The notes under the pieces were generated by a model that searched no databases, was not told the origin of the DNA, and was given only the letters and a program-made list of their open reading frames with translations. Positions 23,289 to 32,067 of a stretch of DNA of 36,485 nucleotides are shown here, in pieces. Each line of letters starts with the position of its first letter. Within the stretch, counting starts at the first letter, position 1. Source of the DNA: an uncultured Clostridia bacterium (lineage in GTDB: Bacteria > Bacillota > Clostridia > UMGS1883); NCBI GenBank assembly GCA_947630975.1, contig CANRJP010000018.1:1-36485 (forward strand), written 5' to 3'. A program made the position numbers and the translations under genes.

Positions 23289-24812
23289 TTATTTTTTCTC
23301 CTCAAGATAACGCTTCGCGTCCTTAATAAAGCTCCATATCATGATTATCATGATAATGCCTATCGGGAAGGCGCTTATGATGCTTACGCTCTGGATGTTG
23401 CTCATGCTGCTCTCCGAGAACACCAACCCTATCGGCAGAACAATGAGCAGCAAGCACCACAGCAGGGTTATCATTGCGTGAGGCTTTTCATTTTGTCCCA
23501 GATTTTTATAACTGTAGCAGGCCGCCGTGTACGCTATGGAGTCAAAGGACGTGGCGTAAAAGGCTATCATACAAACCAGCGTCAGCACAAGAATGAGAGT
23601 GGAGCATGGCATGGTATTGATTATGTTCATGATAAGCCCGTACAGATCGCCGCTCGCCTCGTACTGGGCGATGAAGTCTGCCGCTCCCTTTGCCTGAAGA
23701 CCGAGGCTGTAGTTGCCGAGGATTATAAAGCTGACAATAGTCGAGCCCACGCCGAAAACGTAACCGCCGAGTATAGTCTGCTTTATCGTCCTGCCGCGGC
23801 TTATGTTGCCGATAAAGAAGGGCGCCGCTATGCACCATACCATCCAGTAAGCCCAGTAATATATGGTCCAATCCTGCGGGAAGCTGTTCGCCCTTACCGG
23901 ATCGGTATAGGTGGACAGCTCGAAGAAATTCTGGAACATTTTGCCCAGCGACTGGAAGCCGTTTTCAATGATAAATCGCCCCTGCCCGCCAATGACAAGA
24001 ACCAGAATGAGCAGGCCGAAGAAAAGATATATGCAGAGCTTGGCGAGGAAGCCTATGCCTTTAAAGCCGTGCATAACCGCGTATGTGTACACGGCGCAGG
24101 TTATGAGCAGAATAATTATTGTTACAGTCGTGCGGCTGATGCTCAAGCCGAAAAGCTGTAATATTATGCTCGCCATAAGCGGAGTCGCCACCGAAAAGGT
24201 GGTTGCCGTTCCGGCAAGGAGGGCAAACAGCGCGAAAAGGTCGATTACCCTGCCGACAATGCCGTCGGATTTTTTGCCCAGCACAGGACGGCAGGCCTCC
24301 GAGTAACGTTGGCGGCCGCGTTTCCGCACATGGAGCATGAAGCCGAAGGCCACCGCCAGCACCAGATAAAAGGCCCATGGGATAAAGCTCCAGTGGAACA
24401 GGGGGAATACTCCCGCCCACTCGGTAACGCTGCCCATATCGGCGATATGGGGGTTTGTGGCGTACATGACCCACTCGGAGAAGGAATAAAACAGTATGTC
24501 GGCGGCGAGGCCGCAGGTGAACATCATGCTGCCCCAGGTAAAGAATGAGTACCTCGGCTTTTCGCCCGGCTCACCGAGGACTATATTGCCGTACTTTGAA
24601 AAAGACAGGAACACCGAAATGAGCAGAACTCCCAGCCCTATTATCAGATAATACAGTCCCACCGTGTCCCCGAAGAAGAACCGAACCCTGCTTATGACCT
24701 CGTTGGATTTCACCGGGAAAATAAACAGCAGGACCGCCAATCCAACGATCAGAATAAACGGCGCTAAGGTTATCAGCCAGTCAACCCGGCTTTTTTGTTT
24801 TTTAGTATTCAT
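23289..24812 (-). CDS. BCCT-family transporter (choline/betaine/carnitine type)
   Basis: The 507-residue protein has the roughly 12 membrane segments and signature of BCCT carriers, which import quaternary-ammonium compounds: DWTIYYWAYWMVWCIAAPFFIGNISRGR is the family core around TM8 with the aromatic substrate box, preceded by FLSFSKYGNIVLG and WAGVFPLFHW motifs. A perfect GGAGGT stands 8 bp upstream of the ATG, and the gene overlaps the LicC-like gene by 11 bp. Its place at the end of a lic-type operon argues that it supplies choline for surface decoration, as LicB does in other bacteria although LicB belongs to a different family. Import of betaine for osmoprotection or metabolism is an alternative. 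Confidence 0.88.
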   Translation of the reverse strand: MNTKKQKSRVDWLITLAPFILIVGLAVLLFIFPVKSNEVISRVRFFFGDTVGLYYLIIGLGVLLISVFLSFSKYGNIVLGEPGEKPRYSFFTWGSMMFTCGLAADILFYSFSEWVMYATNPHIADMGSVTEWAGVFPLFHWSFIPWAFYLVLAVAFGFMLHVRKRGRQRYSEACRPVLGKKSDGIVGRVIDLFALFALLAGTATTFSVATPLMASIILQLFGLSISRTTVTIIILLITCAVYTYAVMHGFKGIGFLAKLCIYLFFGLLILVLVIGGQGRFIIENGFQSLGKMFQNFFELSTYTDPVRANSFPQDWTIYYWAYWMVWCIAAPFFIGNISRGRTIKQTILGGYVFGVGSTIVSFIILGNYSLGLQAKGAADFIAQYEASGDLYGLIMNIINTMPCSTLILVLTLVCMIAFYATSFDSIAYTAACYSYKNLGQNEKPHAMITLLWCLLLIVLPIGLVFSESSMSNIQSVSIISAFPIGIIMIIMIWSFIKDAKRYLEEKK

Positions 24813-25686
24813 CTTTGCTTACCTCCTGAATTTTTTTATCATTATATTTATATATAAATTTTTTACCGTTACATATGAACGTAAAGCCTACCGCCAAATT
24901 GTCCTTTCCCTTAATGGCGGCAATATTTTGCAGCTTTGACTCCTTTACGTTTAACCCCGACGCTACGGCTTTCAGTATCTTTGACCGGGTATCATCTATA
25001 TATGATGAGTCAAAGGCTCTAAGCTCGTCCAAGGTATCAAATTCAAAAATCGCTTCATCGGGATATTTTCGTATCCGCATCGGCAATTCGCGTATGTGGT
25101 CGATGTATATAGCTTCCCATAGCTTATCTTTTGTTTCCGGCAAAAAATATTCCTTCTCTAAAATTGACAAAAAATGCGAAGAAAATTCCTCGTTCCAGAA
25201 AACATGGCCCAGCATATACCAAACATTTTCACCGCCAATTTTAACCGAGCGGATATATCCGTCCGGCCCCTCCTCGATGCACCACTCGTTTGTCGCCCCA
25301 TGTGCGTACAGGGCGGAATAATACGCGCCGTCCACCTCAGGCTCAAAAGGGTTGATTGTGAAATAGTTGTCGCCGGAACAGATATATGTATTCCTTATGA
25401 CGTCTTTGGCCGCCCAAACACTCCCGTTATTGTTGCGGGTAAGATATTCCGTATTATGTATAAGCTTTACTCCGAACTTTTCCTTAAGATATGAGAACCT
25501 TTCCGCCTTATATCCGGTCACGACATATATTTCGTCTACTCCGGCCTCTCTAAGCTGTCTGATTTGCCTTTCGATGAGGGACTCGCCCCTTATCTCTATC
25601 AGGGCTTTGGGGTTTTCATATGACAGCGGCGCAAATCGGGCGGATGTTCCCGCAGCCATAATGACCGCGTTGTCAACCTTGCTCAT
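24802..25686 (-). CDS. licC: LicC-like CTP:phosphocholine cytidylyltransferase with vestigial kinase N-lobe
   Basis: LicC converts CTP and phosphocholine to CDP-choline. Residues 1-230 are a complete nucleotidyltransferase domain: IMAAGTSARFAPLSYENPKALIEI is the nucleotide-binding loop, YICSGDNYF carries the metal-binding Asp (D106), and GGENVWYMLGHVFW and ELPMRIRKYPD match the canonical LicC-type core. Residues about 236-294 (LKAVASGLNVKESKLQNIAAIKG...FTFICNGKKFIYK) align with the first 50 residues of the kinase domain in the neighbouring fusion protein, then stop. The catalytic loop and DWE motif of a kinase are missing. The gene overlaps both neighbours (14 and 11 bp). The start ATG has GGGAGGAG rather far upstream (13 bp), so translation is probably coupled. 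Confidence 0.82.
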   Translation of the reverse strand: MSKVDNAVIMAAGTSARFAPLSYENPKALIEIRGESLIERQIRQLREAGVDEIYVVTGYKAERFSYLKEKFGVKLIHNTEYLTRNNNGSVWAAKDVIRNTYICSGDNYFTINPFEPEVDGAYYSALYAHGATNEWCIEEGPDGYIRSVKIGGENVWYMLGHVFWNEEFSSHFLSILEKEYFLPETKDKLWEAIYIDHIRELPMRIRKYPDEAIFEFDTLDELRAFDSSYIDDTRSKILKAVASGLNVKESKLQNIAAIKGKDNLAVGFTFICNGKKFIYKYNDKKIQEVSKDEY

Positions 25687-27430
25687 TGAGTTTTTTCATC
25701 TCCTCCCGCGCATATCTGTAGTACTCTTTGGCGTAACGGTACTGCCGCAAGGAATATTCGCCAAACTCAACGCCGAGATTGCGCTTGTATTCGCACCAAT
25801 TGCTCCATAGTAAACCGCAAGCCGCTATATAACAATAGATTTTCACCTTTGTTTCCGACGGACAGTTTCCGTCAAAATAAATGGATATGAGCCTGTCCAC
25901 CTGACGTTTGTTGTACATTGAATAGATACAGAACATGGCAATGTCCATATGTGGGTCCTGCATACCGGCGTATTCCCAATCCGTAAGCTGTATTTCATCC
26001 CCGTCGAACAGGAAATTGTCCGGAACGGCGTCAATATGCGTCAACACTTTCTTACCGGCATGGGACTCAATGTACCCCCGAAGAGACAGAACCTTTTCCT
26101 TTGTCTGTTGGTGGTCCCTGTATATGGACGGAGTTCCGTTCCAAAGAGATTCGTAAAAATCTATCATCCCGAAAATATCAAACTCATGCTCAACCGAAAG
26201 TTCCATTTCGTGAAAACTCCTGAGCCTCTTCATGCAGCTCCTGATGTCAGTCACGTCAAGAGGATCGCACGTCCGAACATTTTCTATGTACTTGGTTATC
26301 TTATAGCCATTGGTTGGGTCGATATATACCGGGTCGTCACAAAGTCCCTTGCCGGATATGGTACGGTAAACCGCCGCTTCTTTTTGCCGGTCGATAAGCA
26401 TATCCGTTCCCTCTCCCGGAACGCGCATTATATACCGCTGTCCATAGCAAGAAAAAATGAACGAACGGTTAGTCATGCCCTTTTTCAGGACTTCAATATC
26501 CGTGATTTCCTTTGTGTCAACGCCAAGGACTTTTGCGATGACGTTCAAGGCGTCGGAATTAAGCTGAGACGAGCTGCTGTCCAGTTCGCGGAGCTGTTCA
26601 TAGGTGTTTATCTCCACCACATCGGCGGCACGGATCACCTTGGCGCAAACTATCATTTTACCTCTTTCATAGAGAGCCTCCTCCCAGAACGAATTATCAA
26701 AGCGGCTGTCGGAGCAGAGGGCTTCCACTCGTTCACGTACCTCATTCGCCTGCTCCTGAAGAAGGTATGCTATGCCGACCATGGAATTGCCCCCGACGCC
26801 GTGATTGACCGTAACCAGCTCAGACTTGCGGTTCACTCTTACGGAACTGTCATCGTCCACAAGATCGCTTACCATATACCACGAATACAGTTCCCGCGTA
26901 CTGAACGGGTTACTGTCACACCAAATGTCGCCGGGAATAATGTATGTGTTTGAGATATGTCCAACAGCCAGCTTTAAAGAGTGGAGATTATTTTTCGTTC
27001 CATAGTCCGGATTGACTATCAGTTCAACGCCATACTCATCGATCAGGTATTCAAACTGCTCCTTCATAAAGCCGACAACAACATATATTTCTCTTATGCC
27101 AACCTCGTGGAGTTGACGAATTGTCCGCTCAATAAGTGGTTCGCCGTTTACCTCCAACAGAGCTTTCGGCGCGGAGGTGTTGATAGGAGCCATCCTCATG
27201 CCGGCGCCGGCGGCAAGGATCACCGCGTTTTTTGGGGACTTGCTCCTGATTTCATTCTGCGCTTTTTCCGTTGGACGTATATCGTCGCTCAAGTATCCGT
27301 CTTTGATTAACGACTTGACGGATCGATTGACCGTTCCGAGAGAGTGACCGCAAAGCTCGGCCAATATGCGCTGATTTATATACGGCTCCAACATCAATGC
27401 GTTCAAGACATCGCATTCTTGTTTGTTCAT
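25673..27430 (-). CDS. Triple fusion: winged HTH + LicC-like cytidylyltransferase + LicA-like choline kinase
   Basis: The 585-residue protein joins three domains. Residues 1-60 form a winged HTH (NQRILAELCGHSLGTVNRSVKSLIKDGYL). Residues 67-290 form a nucleotidyltransferase (VILAAGAGMRMAPINTSAPKALLEV; YIIPGDIW with D168). Residues 293-585 form a choline/aminoglycoside-type kinase with the catalytic loop VLTHIDAVPDNFLF (H465, D467, N472) and LTDWEYAGMQDPHMDIAMF (metal Asp 484). It could both phosphorylate an amino-alcohol and activate it with CTP. The nucleotidyltransferase core differs from the canonical LicC core of the next gene and lacks its GGENVWYMLGHV stretch, so the substrate may differ. 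The track start (TTG 27496) is replaced by ATG 27430, which has a perfect AAAGGAGG 8 bp upstream. The HTH could allow choline-pathway feedback on transcription. Confidence 0.82.
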   Translation of the reverse strand: MNKQECDVLNALMLEPYINQRILAELCGHSLGTVNRSVKSLIKDGYLSDDIRPTEKAQNEIRSKSPKNAVILAAGAGMRMAPINTSAPKALLEVNGEPLIERTIRQLHEVGIREIYVVVGFMKEQFEYLIDEYGVELIVNPDYGTKNNLHSLKLAVGHISNTYIIPGDIWCDSNPFSTRELYSWYMVSDLVDDDSSVRVNRKSELVTVNHGVGGNSMVGIAYLLQEQANEVRERVEALCSDSRFDNSFWEEALYERGKMIVCAKVIRAADVVEINTYEQLRELDSSSSQLNSDALNVIAKVLGVDTKEITDIEVLKKGMTNRSFIFSCYGQRYIMRVPGEGTDMLIDRQKEAAVYRTISGKGLCDDPVYIDPTNGYKITKYIENVRTCDPLDVTDIRSCMKRLRSFHEMELSVEHEFDIFGMIDFYESLWNGTPSIYRDHQQTKEKVLSLRGYIESHAGKKVLTHIDAVPDNFLFDGDEIQLTDWEYAGMQDPHMDIAMFCIYSMYNKRQVDRLISIYFDGNCPSETKVKIYCYIAACGLLWSNWCEYKRNLGVEFGEYSLRQYRYAKEYYRYAREEMKKLNEQG

Positions 27431-27473
27431 GTACGTTTCCTCCTTTTGTTTTGTGAACATGGGGGCATTTTTC

Positions 27474-27489
27474 GGGGCCGGTTGGCCCC
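27474..27489 (-). other. GC-rich intercistronic hairpin
   Basis: GGGGCC and GGCCCC flank a 4-nt loop, just after the stop of the nucleotidyltransferase gene and before the fusion gene. No T-run follows, so it is more likely an mRNA stability or pausing element than a full terminator. Confidence 0.45.
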
Positions 27490-27492
27490 AAA

Positions 27493-28722
27493 TCAAAGTA
27501 TTTTGTATTTTTTCAGCAGTTCCGTCCGTCTGTGACTTATTTTCATACCCTCAAGGGCAAGATTTTTGTTTTCGCCTTTGCTGAGCCTGATGAACTTTAT
27601 CCAGCGCCCCACCCATACCTTCGGCAGTAGCCAAGGCTTGTCCTCGAGCTCCGGATGTTGGTTGAGCATCTGGGCCTTGTCGGGGAAGATAACATTGAAA
27701 AGGGCCTTTGCTCCGTTTGAATGTTTGGCCTTTCCTCTTGAAGAAAATGCCGCCCGTGTTAATTCGTGGGCCGAGCGCTGGGCCTCGGTACCGTTGCCGA
27801 AAGCTCCGTTACTCATCAGGTCGTCGAGCAGCTCATCCGGGCAGTTGGGCGGACAGAGAGACTCAAGCTTGAAGCCAAGATATGTATTACCAATGTAGAT
27901 CAAGTCGGACAAAAACAGTTCGGCCTCAAAATCTTTGGTCGTGGATTTTATGTAGTCCCAGTCAATTTCACCACCGTATTTTTCGGCATAGAGCAGTATA
28001 TCCAGTACTTGGCGGATACCGAAGCCCCCGGAAATAAGGTGCCGAAAAGCGTGAAACACCAAATAGAGAAAATGGTCGGTATGGTTCATTGTGCGAACCG
28101 GCACGCCGTCAGCGTCAAACTCACGGTAGTTGGCAAATACATCTTTGAAGCATTCGTTCATTCTGCTGCACAGGGGATTACCGTGTCCGGTGGGATTGAG
28201 GTGCAGTTCGATATACAGCCCATCCTCGCCGGAGCCATAGAAGCTAATCTCCTGAAGCTCATCTATTTGTCCCTTGGTTATGTCATCACGCTCGATTTTG
28301 TAGCCTTGTCTTTCGAGAATACCCTTGGCCTTTTCAAAGTCTTTCTTTTCTATCAGAATATCCTCGTCCCCCGATGGCCGGTGGTCGGCCAACTCGCCGT
28401 AAAGCTGACGGCAGACAAGCCCCTTCATCACAATAGGGTGTAAATCCTCCGCCAAAAACGCACGGTAAAGATTCAAAAATGCTTCCGTGTGCCGAGCCTG
28501 ACGCATTATCCACTGCATGGAGATGGTCATGTAGGTCTGATAATTGGGCGAATTAATGAAGTCATCATATTCCGACGCCGCCTCGAATATCAGCGGCAGG
28601 ACGTTGTGGTTTTTGGCGAGGGTGAATACGGCGGGCCAATTTATCGGCGGCAATGGTTTTGCGAACGAGTTATGTACAGATTTATTTAGCAAAGAAAGGA
28701 ATGCGCTTGCGTCACTATCCAT
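27493..28722 (-). CDS. NTP_transf_5-type nucleotidyltransferase-fold protein, candidate LicD-like transferase
   Basis: The 409-residue protein has an N-terminal helical region (WPAVFTLAKNHNVLPLIFEA) and then VMKGLVCRQLYG followed by HRPSGDEDILI (D119, D121), the pattern of the uncharacterised nucleotidyltransferase family NTP_transf_5 (motif K-G...R-x-x-x-D-x-D-x-L-V/I). The next part (FYLVFHAFRHLISGGFGIRQVLDILLY, near residue 225) is also typical. Such proteins are frequent in capsule and teichoic-acid clusters but their reaction is not established. No LicD (phosphocholine transferase) is present in this otherwise complete lic set, and LicD too has a nucleotidyltransferase-like fold, so this protein is the best local candidate for the transfer step; that is inference. 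CGAGGGAG precedes the ATG, 14 bp after the upstream gene. Confidence 0.72.
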   Translation of the reverse strand: MDSDASAFLSLLNKSVHNSFAKPLPPINWPAVFTLAKNHNVLPLIFEAASEYDDFINSPNYQTYMTISMQWIMRQARHTEAFLNLYRAFLAEDLHPIVMKGLVCRQLYGELADHRPSGDEDILIEKKDFEKAKGILERQGYKIERDDITKGQIDELQEISFYGSGEDGLYIELHLNPTGHGNPLCSRMNECFKDVFANYREFDADGVPVRTMNHTDHFLYLVFHAFRHLISGGFGIRQVLDILLYAEKYGGEIDWDYIKSTTKDFEAELFLSDLIYIGNTYLGFKLESLCPPNCPDELLDDLMSNGAFGNGTEAQRSAHELTRAAFSSRGKAKHSNGAKALFNVIFPDKAQMLNQHPELEDKPWLLPKVWVGRWIKFIRLSKGENKNLALEGMKISHRRTELLKKYKIL

Positions 28723-28736
28723 TTTACTCCCTCGTT

Positions 28737-29747
28737 TTATTCCGGAAAATTATAAATGTATTCCTTAAGGTTTTCTTCTATATATTGTATGTCCTTGGCG
28801 TATTGCGGATATTTCTTTTTGAGGTTTGTATTTTTAACAGATATGGCCGGGTCAAGATGTGATTTGGGAGACGTGTGGTCTTTAGGGTCTAAGCCCACAA
28901 ATTTAATTAGCTTTGCCGTAGTTTCATCGTATTTATAAATTAAATCTTCAAACCGGATCAGACGCACTCTGTCTTTATCGTATTCCTCTCTTTTGCGATG
29001 ACGGCGGGTTATTTCATACCACTTGCAAAAATCCTTAACGCTTTTATGCGGCGTTACTTTCCCGTGCCACACCTCATTTTCAAGGAGATATATGTCGCGG
29101 GGATCTCTTTCCACCACTACAACGCGAATATCGTCATCGAAATAATTTAAATATCCATTCAGATTTGACGGCGGCAGCAATTGATCGACCATGACATAAT
29201 CTGACTGTTTTTTGTTGAGGGTCTTCACAACATTTTTTATATAATTTTTTGTTAACCTATAAAATGTCTCTTTGTCTATGGCGGAAAAATATCCTTTTTC
29301 GTCAGTCAAGTTTAATAATGAAAAGCCTTCATTTTTGAACAATCCGTATCCGACTTTACTGATAATTGTGTCAATAAAATAAAATAAATGTCCCTTTTCT
29401 ATACGGTCATAATGCCACCATGAATTACATTGCAGTTCAGTTATGCTTTTTATATATTCATCGGTATACCGCATGAAATCGCCGTCCATATACCTTTTGT
29501 ATCCCTTCCTGATAAAACTGCCGTTGAGCTGCTTTGCGAATTTTATATATCTTTTTATAGCATTGCTGGTGTTGTGCCGATTATTATTTTCGATAAGGTT
29601 ATATTCCAAATCGCGTATACCGTCAGGATCATGAATAAATCTATATTCATATCCTCCCACAGAACTGCAGCTGCTAAATTCGGAAAACAAATCTGTGACC
29701 GCGCTGGATCCGGTGCCGTAATAACTGGCGCAAGTTATAATTCGCAT
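28737..29747 (-). CDS. Sulfotransferase-superfamily protein
   Basis: Sulfotransferases move sulfate from PAPS to sugars or other acceptors. In this 336-residue protein ASYYGTGSSAVTDLF (7-21) looks like the 5'-phosphosulfate-binding loop, and VVVVERDPRDIYLLE (209-223) matches the 3'-phosphate-binding strand-loop-helix with the conserved R-D-P-R-D pattern. A PAPS-type fold is therefore likely, although related P-loop kinases share these features. AAGGAGG starts right behind the flippase stop codon, 6 bp before the ATG. In this operon it would modify the repeat unit or the linked amino-alcohol. The acceptor cannot be predicted. Confidence 0.65.
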   Translation of the reverse strand: MRIITCASYYGTGSSAVTDLFSEFSSCSSVGGYEYRFIHDPDGIRDLEYNLIENNNRHNTSNAIKRYIKFAKQLNGSFIRKGYKRYMDGDFMRYTDEYIKSITELQCNSWWHYDRIEKGHLFYFIDTIISKVGYGLFKNEGFSLLNLTDEKGYFSAIDKETFYRLTKNYIKNVVKTLNKKQSDYVMVDQLLPPSNLNGYLNYFDDDIRVVVVERDPRDIYLLENEVWHGKVTPHKSVKDFCKWYEITRRHRKREEYDKDRVRLIRFEDLIYKYDETTAKLIKFVGLDPKDHTSPKSHLDPAISVKNTNLKKKYPQYAKDIQYIEENLKEYIYNFPE

Positions 29748-29762
29748 TAAACGACCTCCTTC

Positions 29763-31238
29763 TTAGGATTTGCGTATGGCCTTTATTTTTTCGATAAAAT
29801 AATTACGTTTAATAATCATTACAATGCAAATTGCCGCTATAATCGCATATCTTACGATGATCATGTCATAAACAAATACAACGCTCAAAGCGAACATTAC
29901 CAGCGCCGCAGAAATCAGTACAATGAATTTCATATCATACACTCTGACCCCGTCAGTCATTTTATTCAGCACCTTTATGTGGAATAAATAATGGCTTACG
30001 GAAAATAAAATATAGCAGAACAGCGTCGTGTATCCCGCGGCAATGTAGCCAAATATGGGTATGAAAATATAATTAAGAATAATATTTACAATCGCGCCAA
30101 ATACCGAGGCGATCATTATGAACTTATTTGCCTCGTAGTAGAACTCCACATTGCCAAACAATGTGTACAAAAAGGTAAAATACACAGATAGAGCCACCGG
30201 CGGAATTATCCAGCGTGCCTCATAATATGCGGGTGAGGCAAAAATGCGTATTATTTCCGGGCCAAAGCATATTATAATTACAAGCATACAGGCCCACATT
30301 AAAAGCAAAACATTTGCGTTTTTCCCTATATCCTTATATTTTTTATTTTTCATTGCCTTATACGAATATGGAATAAACGAGCTGTTTACGGCTGTGGTTA
30401 ACAAATTCATCATTTGGGATATATTATATGCGAGGCCGTATATGGCCGCCTGAGACAGGCCTACCATTTTTCCTATCATTATTCTGTCGGCCTGACCTAA
30501 AACCGACATCGACAAATAGTGCGGTATGAGCGGAATGTTGAACCAGAGGGCGTATTTCCAAAATGATTTTACGTAGAAGCTTTTGCCTTTGTAAAAATTC
30601 ACCGCGCAAAGGACAATACCTATACACACCTGAACACCAACATAAGACAGTACCCTCGCCTCGGCCTTGTGCGAGGAAATCAACACGGCTCCCACGCCAA
30701 TGACAGGGCTTAAGACAGACATTATCAAAGTAATCGCCACAAGCCCACGGTAACGGTAGTCAAACCGCTGGCGTGCGCTCCACAGTGAAAAGGCCGGTGA
30801 AAACATAAGTTCAACAAACATGGCGACAACAAGTAATGTCGGAAGTCCCAAAAGCTCATTGAAAAGTTTGTATCTAAGCAAGTAAATCGCAAACAAAATT
30901 GCGGTTACAGTCATCGACAGTCCGTTAAGCGCCGAAGTATATCTGTTCCGCTCATTTTCAAACTTTATCATGCCATTGTTGAAAACGCCGGCGGCTAAAT
31001 TGAGTGTGGCAAAAATATATATCAAGTTGTACCATGATTGGTAAATCGTGTATACACCATACTGCTCCGTGGTCAAAAGCCGGGTAAAAATGGGTATAGT
31101 GAGTATATTTATGCCTTTTTGCATGAAGTTGCAAAGAGCGAACCAAACTGAAGCCTTTACGGCGACAGGCATGGATATATAATGTTTATACATTTTTTTC
31201 ACAAAATTCACAAACGGCATTCCTTCCCGTAAATACAT
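29763..31238 (-). CDS. Wzx-like polysaccharide flippase (MATE/MOP superfamily)
   Basis: This protein of about 491 residues has 12-14 hydrophobic segments and the family start: SVWFALCNFMQKGINILTIPIFTRLLTTEQYGVY, the sequence at the N-terminus of O-antigen/teichuronic-acid type flippases. It would move lipid-linked repeat units across the membrane. The track start (TTG 31289) has no ribosome binding site, while ATG 31238 has AAAGGA about 7 bp upstream and is chosen. A 115-bp AT-rich gap separates it from the cytidylyltransferase gene upstream, the largest gap inside the operon. I see no convincing promoter or terminator in that gap. Confidence 0.86.
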   Translation of the reverse strand: MYLREGMPFVNFVKKMYKHYISMPVAVKASVWFALCNFMQKGINILTIPIFTRLLTTEQYGVYTIYQSWYNLIYIFATLNLAAGVFNNGMIKFENERNRYTSALNGLSMTVTAILFAIYLLRYKLFNELLGLPTLLVVAMFVELMFSPAFSLWSARQRFDYRYRGLVAITLIMSVLSPVIGVGAVLISSHKAEARVLSYVGVQVCIGIVLCAVNFYKGKSFYVKSFWKYALWFNIPLIPHYLSMSVLGQADRIMIGKMVGLSQAAIYGLAYNISQMMNLLTTAVNSSFIPYSYKAMKNKKYKDIGKNANVLLLMWACMLVIIICFGPEIIRIFASPAYYEARWIIPPVALSVYFTFLYTLFGNVEFYYEANKFIMIASVFGAIVNIILNYIFIPIFGYIAAGYTTLFCYILFSVSHYLFHIKVLNKMTDGVRVYDMKFIVLISAALVMFALSVVFVYDMIIVRYAIIAAICIVMIIKRNYFIEKIKAIRKS

Positions 31239-31353
31239 TGAAATATCCTTTGATATAAAATTCTCAAAATATACGTTTGTTAAAAACAAAAGTGCTATTC
31301 ATGTATTGGAACAAATCTAAAATTCATTAATTACTATTAACGAGTCAGTATCC

Positions 31354-32067
31354 TCAATCTGTATAATATTTTTTTATCCATTCCTTGGCGATATATAAAT
31401 CAATTTCCTTATGTATATCTATAGACTCGTCTATTTTAAACGGAATTATTTTATTGCCCATAAAGCCCCACGGTTGTTGACCTTCTTTGCCGGAAAGCAC
31501 AAACTCCGTATTCAGCACCCAAAAATTGTGAGAAAGGAACAGGCACTCCGGTAAATCCTGACGGTTGGTCGACACCTTGCCTGTTACGCCCTTTTCATAC
31601 ATTGCAAGGGTTCCGTCCGGCTTTAATGTCTTTGCCCTCAACGGATGATGATCGTTGTCCTCATACACCGGCACCACGGCGGTTACGGACATATCGTTTT
31701 TCATAATCTCAACACATTTTTCTATCCATTCCGCCTTTACTGTAACATTGTTGGCCAGAACCACGACCAAAATATCCGGCGCATTGCCTTCTTTCTTCAT
31801 AACGTCAAGAGCGTGAAGTATGCAGTCAATATGCTGTGCTGATGGCAGTGCCAGTTCAGCGGGACGGATAATAGATTTATATCCCAACTCAGCCGAAACA
31901 TTAAGAATATTTTCATCGTCGCTGCTGCAATAATAATTATCAATATTTTTAGCCTTTGCCGCAGCGTTCGCGGGGTAGTAGAGTACAGGCTTGCCCAAAA
32001 TATCAAGTATGTTTTTATCTTTTAGAGTATTGTTACCTCTGCCGGTCAGTAGCGCTGTAACTTTCAC
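31354..32067 (-). CDS. CMP-sugar synthetase-like cytidylyltransferase (NeuA/KdsB superfamily)
   Basis: This protein of about 237 residues has an altered NeuA-type nucleotide loop, VTALLTGRGNNTLKDKNILDILGKP (NeuA usually has PARGGSKGIPxKN), and further family features: YYCSSDDENILNVSAELG, RPAELALPSAQHIDCILHAL, VVVLANNVTVKAEWIEKCVE and a C-terminal IDESIDIHKEIDLYIAK segment (the conserved DI/D region). It should join CMP to an acidic sugar or related molecule. No neuB- or neuC-type biosynthesis gene is in the window. The start is GTG 32067, with AAAGGAGAG 7 bp upstream, not the track ATG 32097. It overlaps the DUF115 gene by 35 bp, which argues that the two work together. Confidence 0.8.
   Translation of the reverse strand: MKVTALLTGRGNNTLKDKNILDILGKPVLYYPANAAAKAKNIDNYYCSSDDENILNVSAELGYKSIIRPAELALPSAQHIDCILHALDVMKKEGNAPDILVVVLANNVTVKAEWIEKCVEIMKNDMSVTAVVPVYEDNDHHPLRAKTLKPDGTLAMYEKGVTGKVSTNRQDLPECLFLSHNFWVLNTEFVLSGKEGQQPWGFMGNKIIPFKIDESIDIHKEIDLYIAKEWIKKYYTD

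Noticed and set aside
23478-24161. 227-residue plus-strand ORF antisense to the BCCT gene
   Set aside because: The BCCT frame has clear membrane segments and family motifs. The antisense frame has none and lacks a start site.
25949-26953. 334-residue plus-strand ORF antisense to the wHTH-LicC-LicA gene
   Set aside because: It covers the highly conserved kinase and nucleotidyltransferase motifs of the opposite strand and shows no domain of its own.
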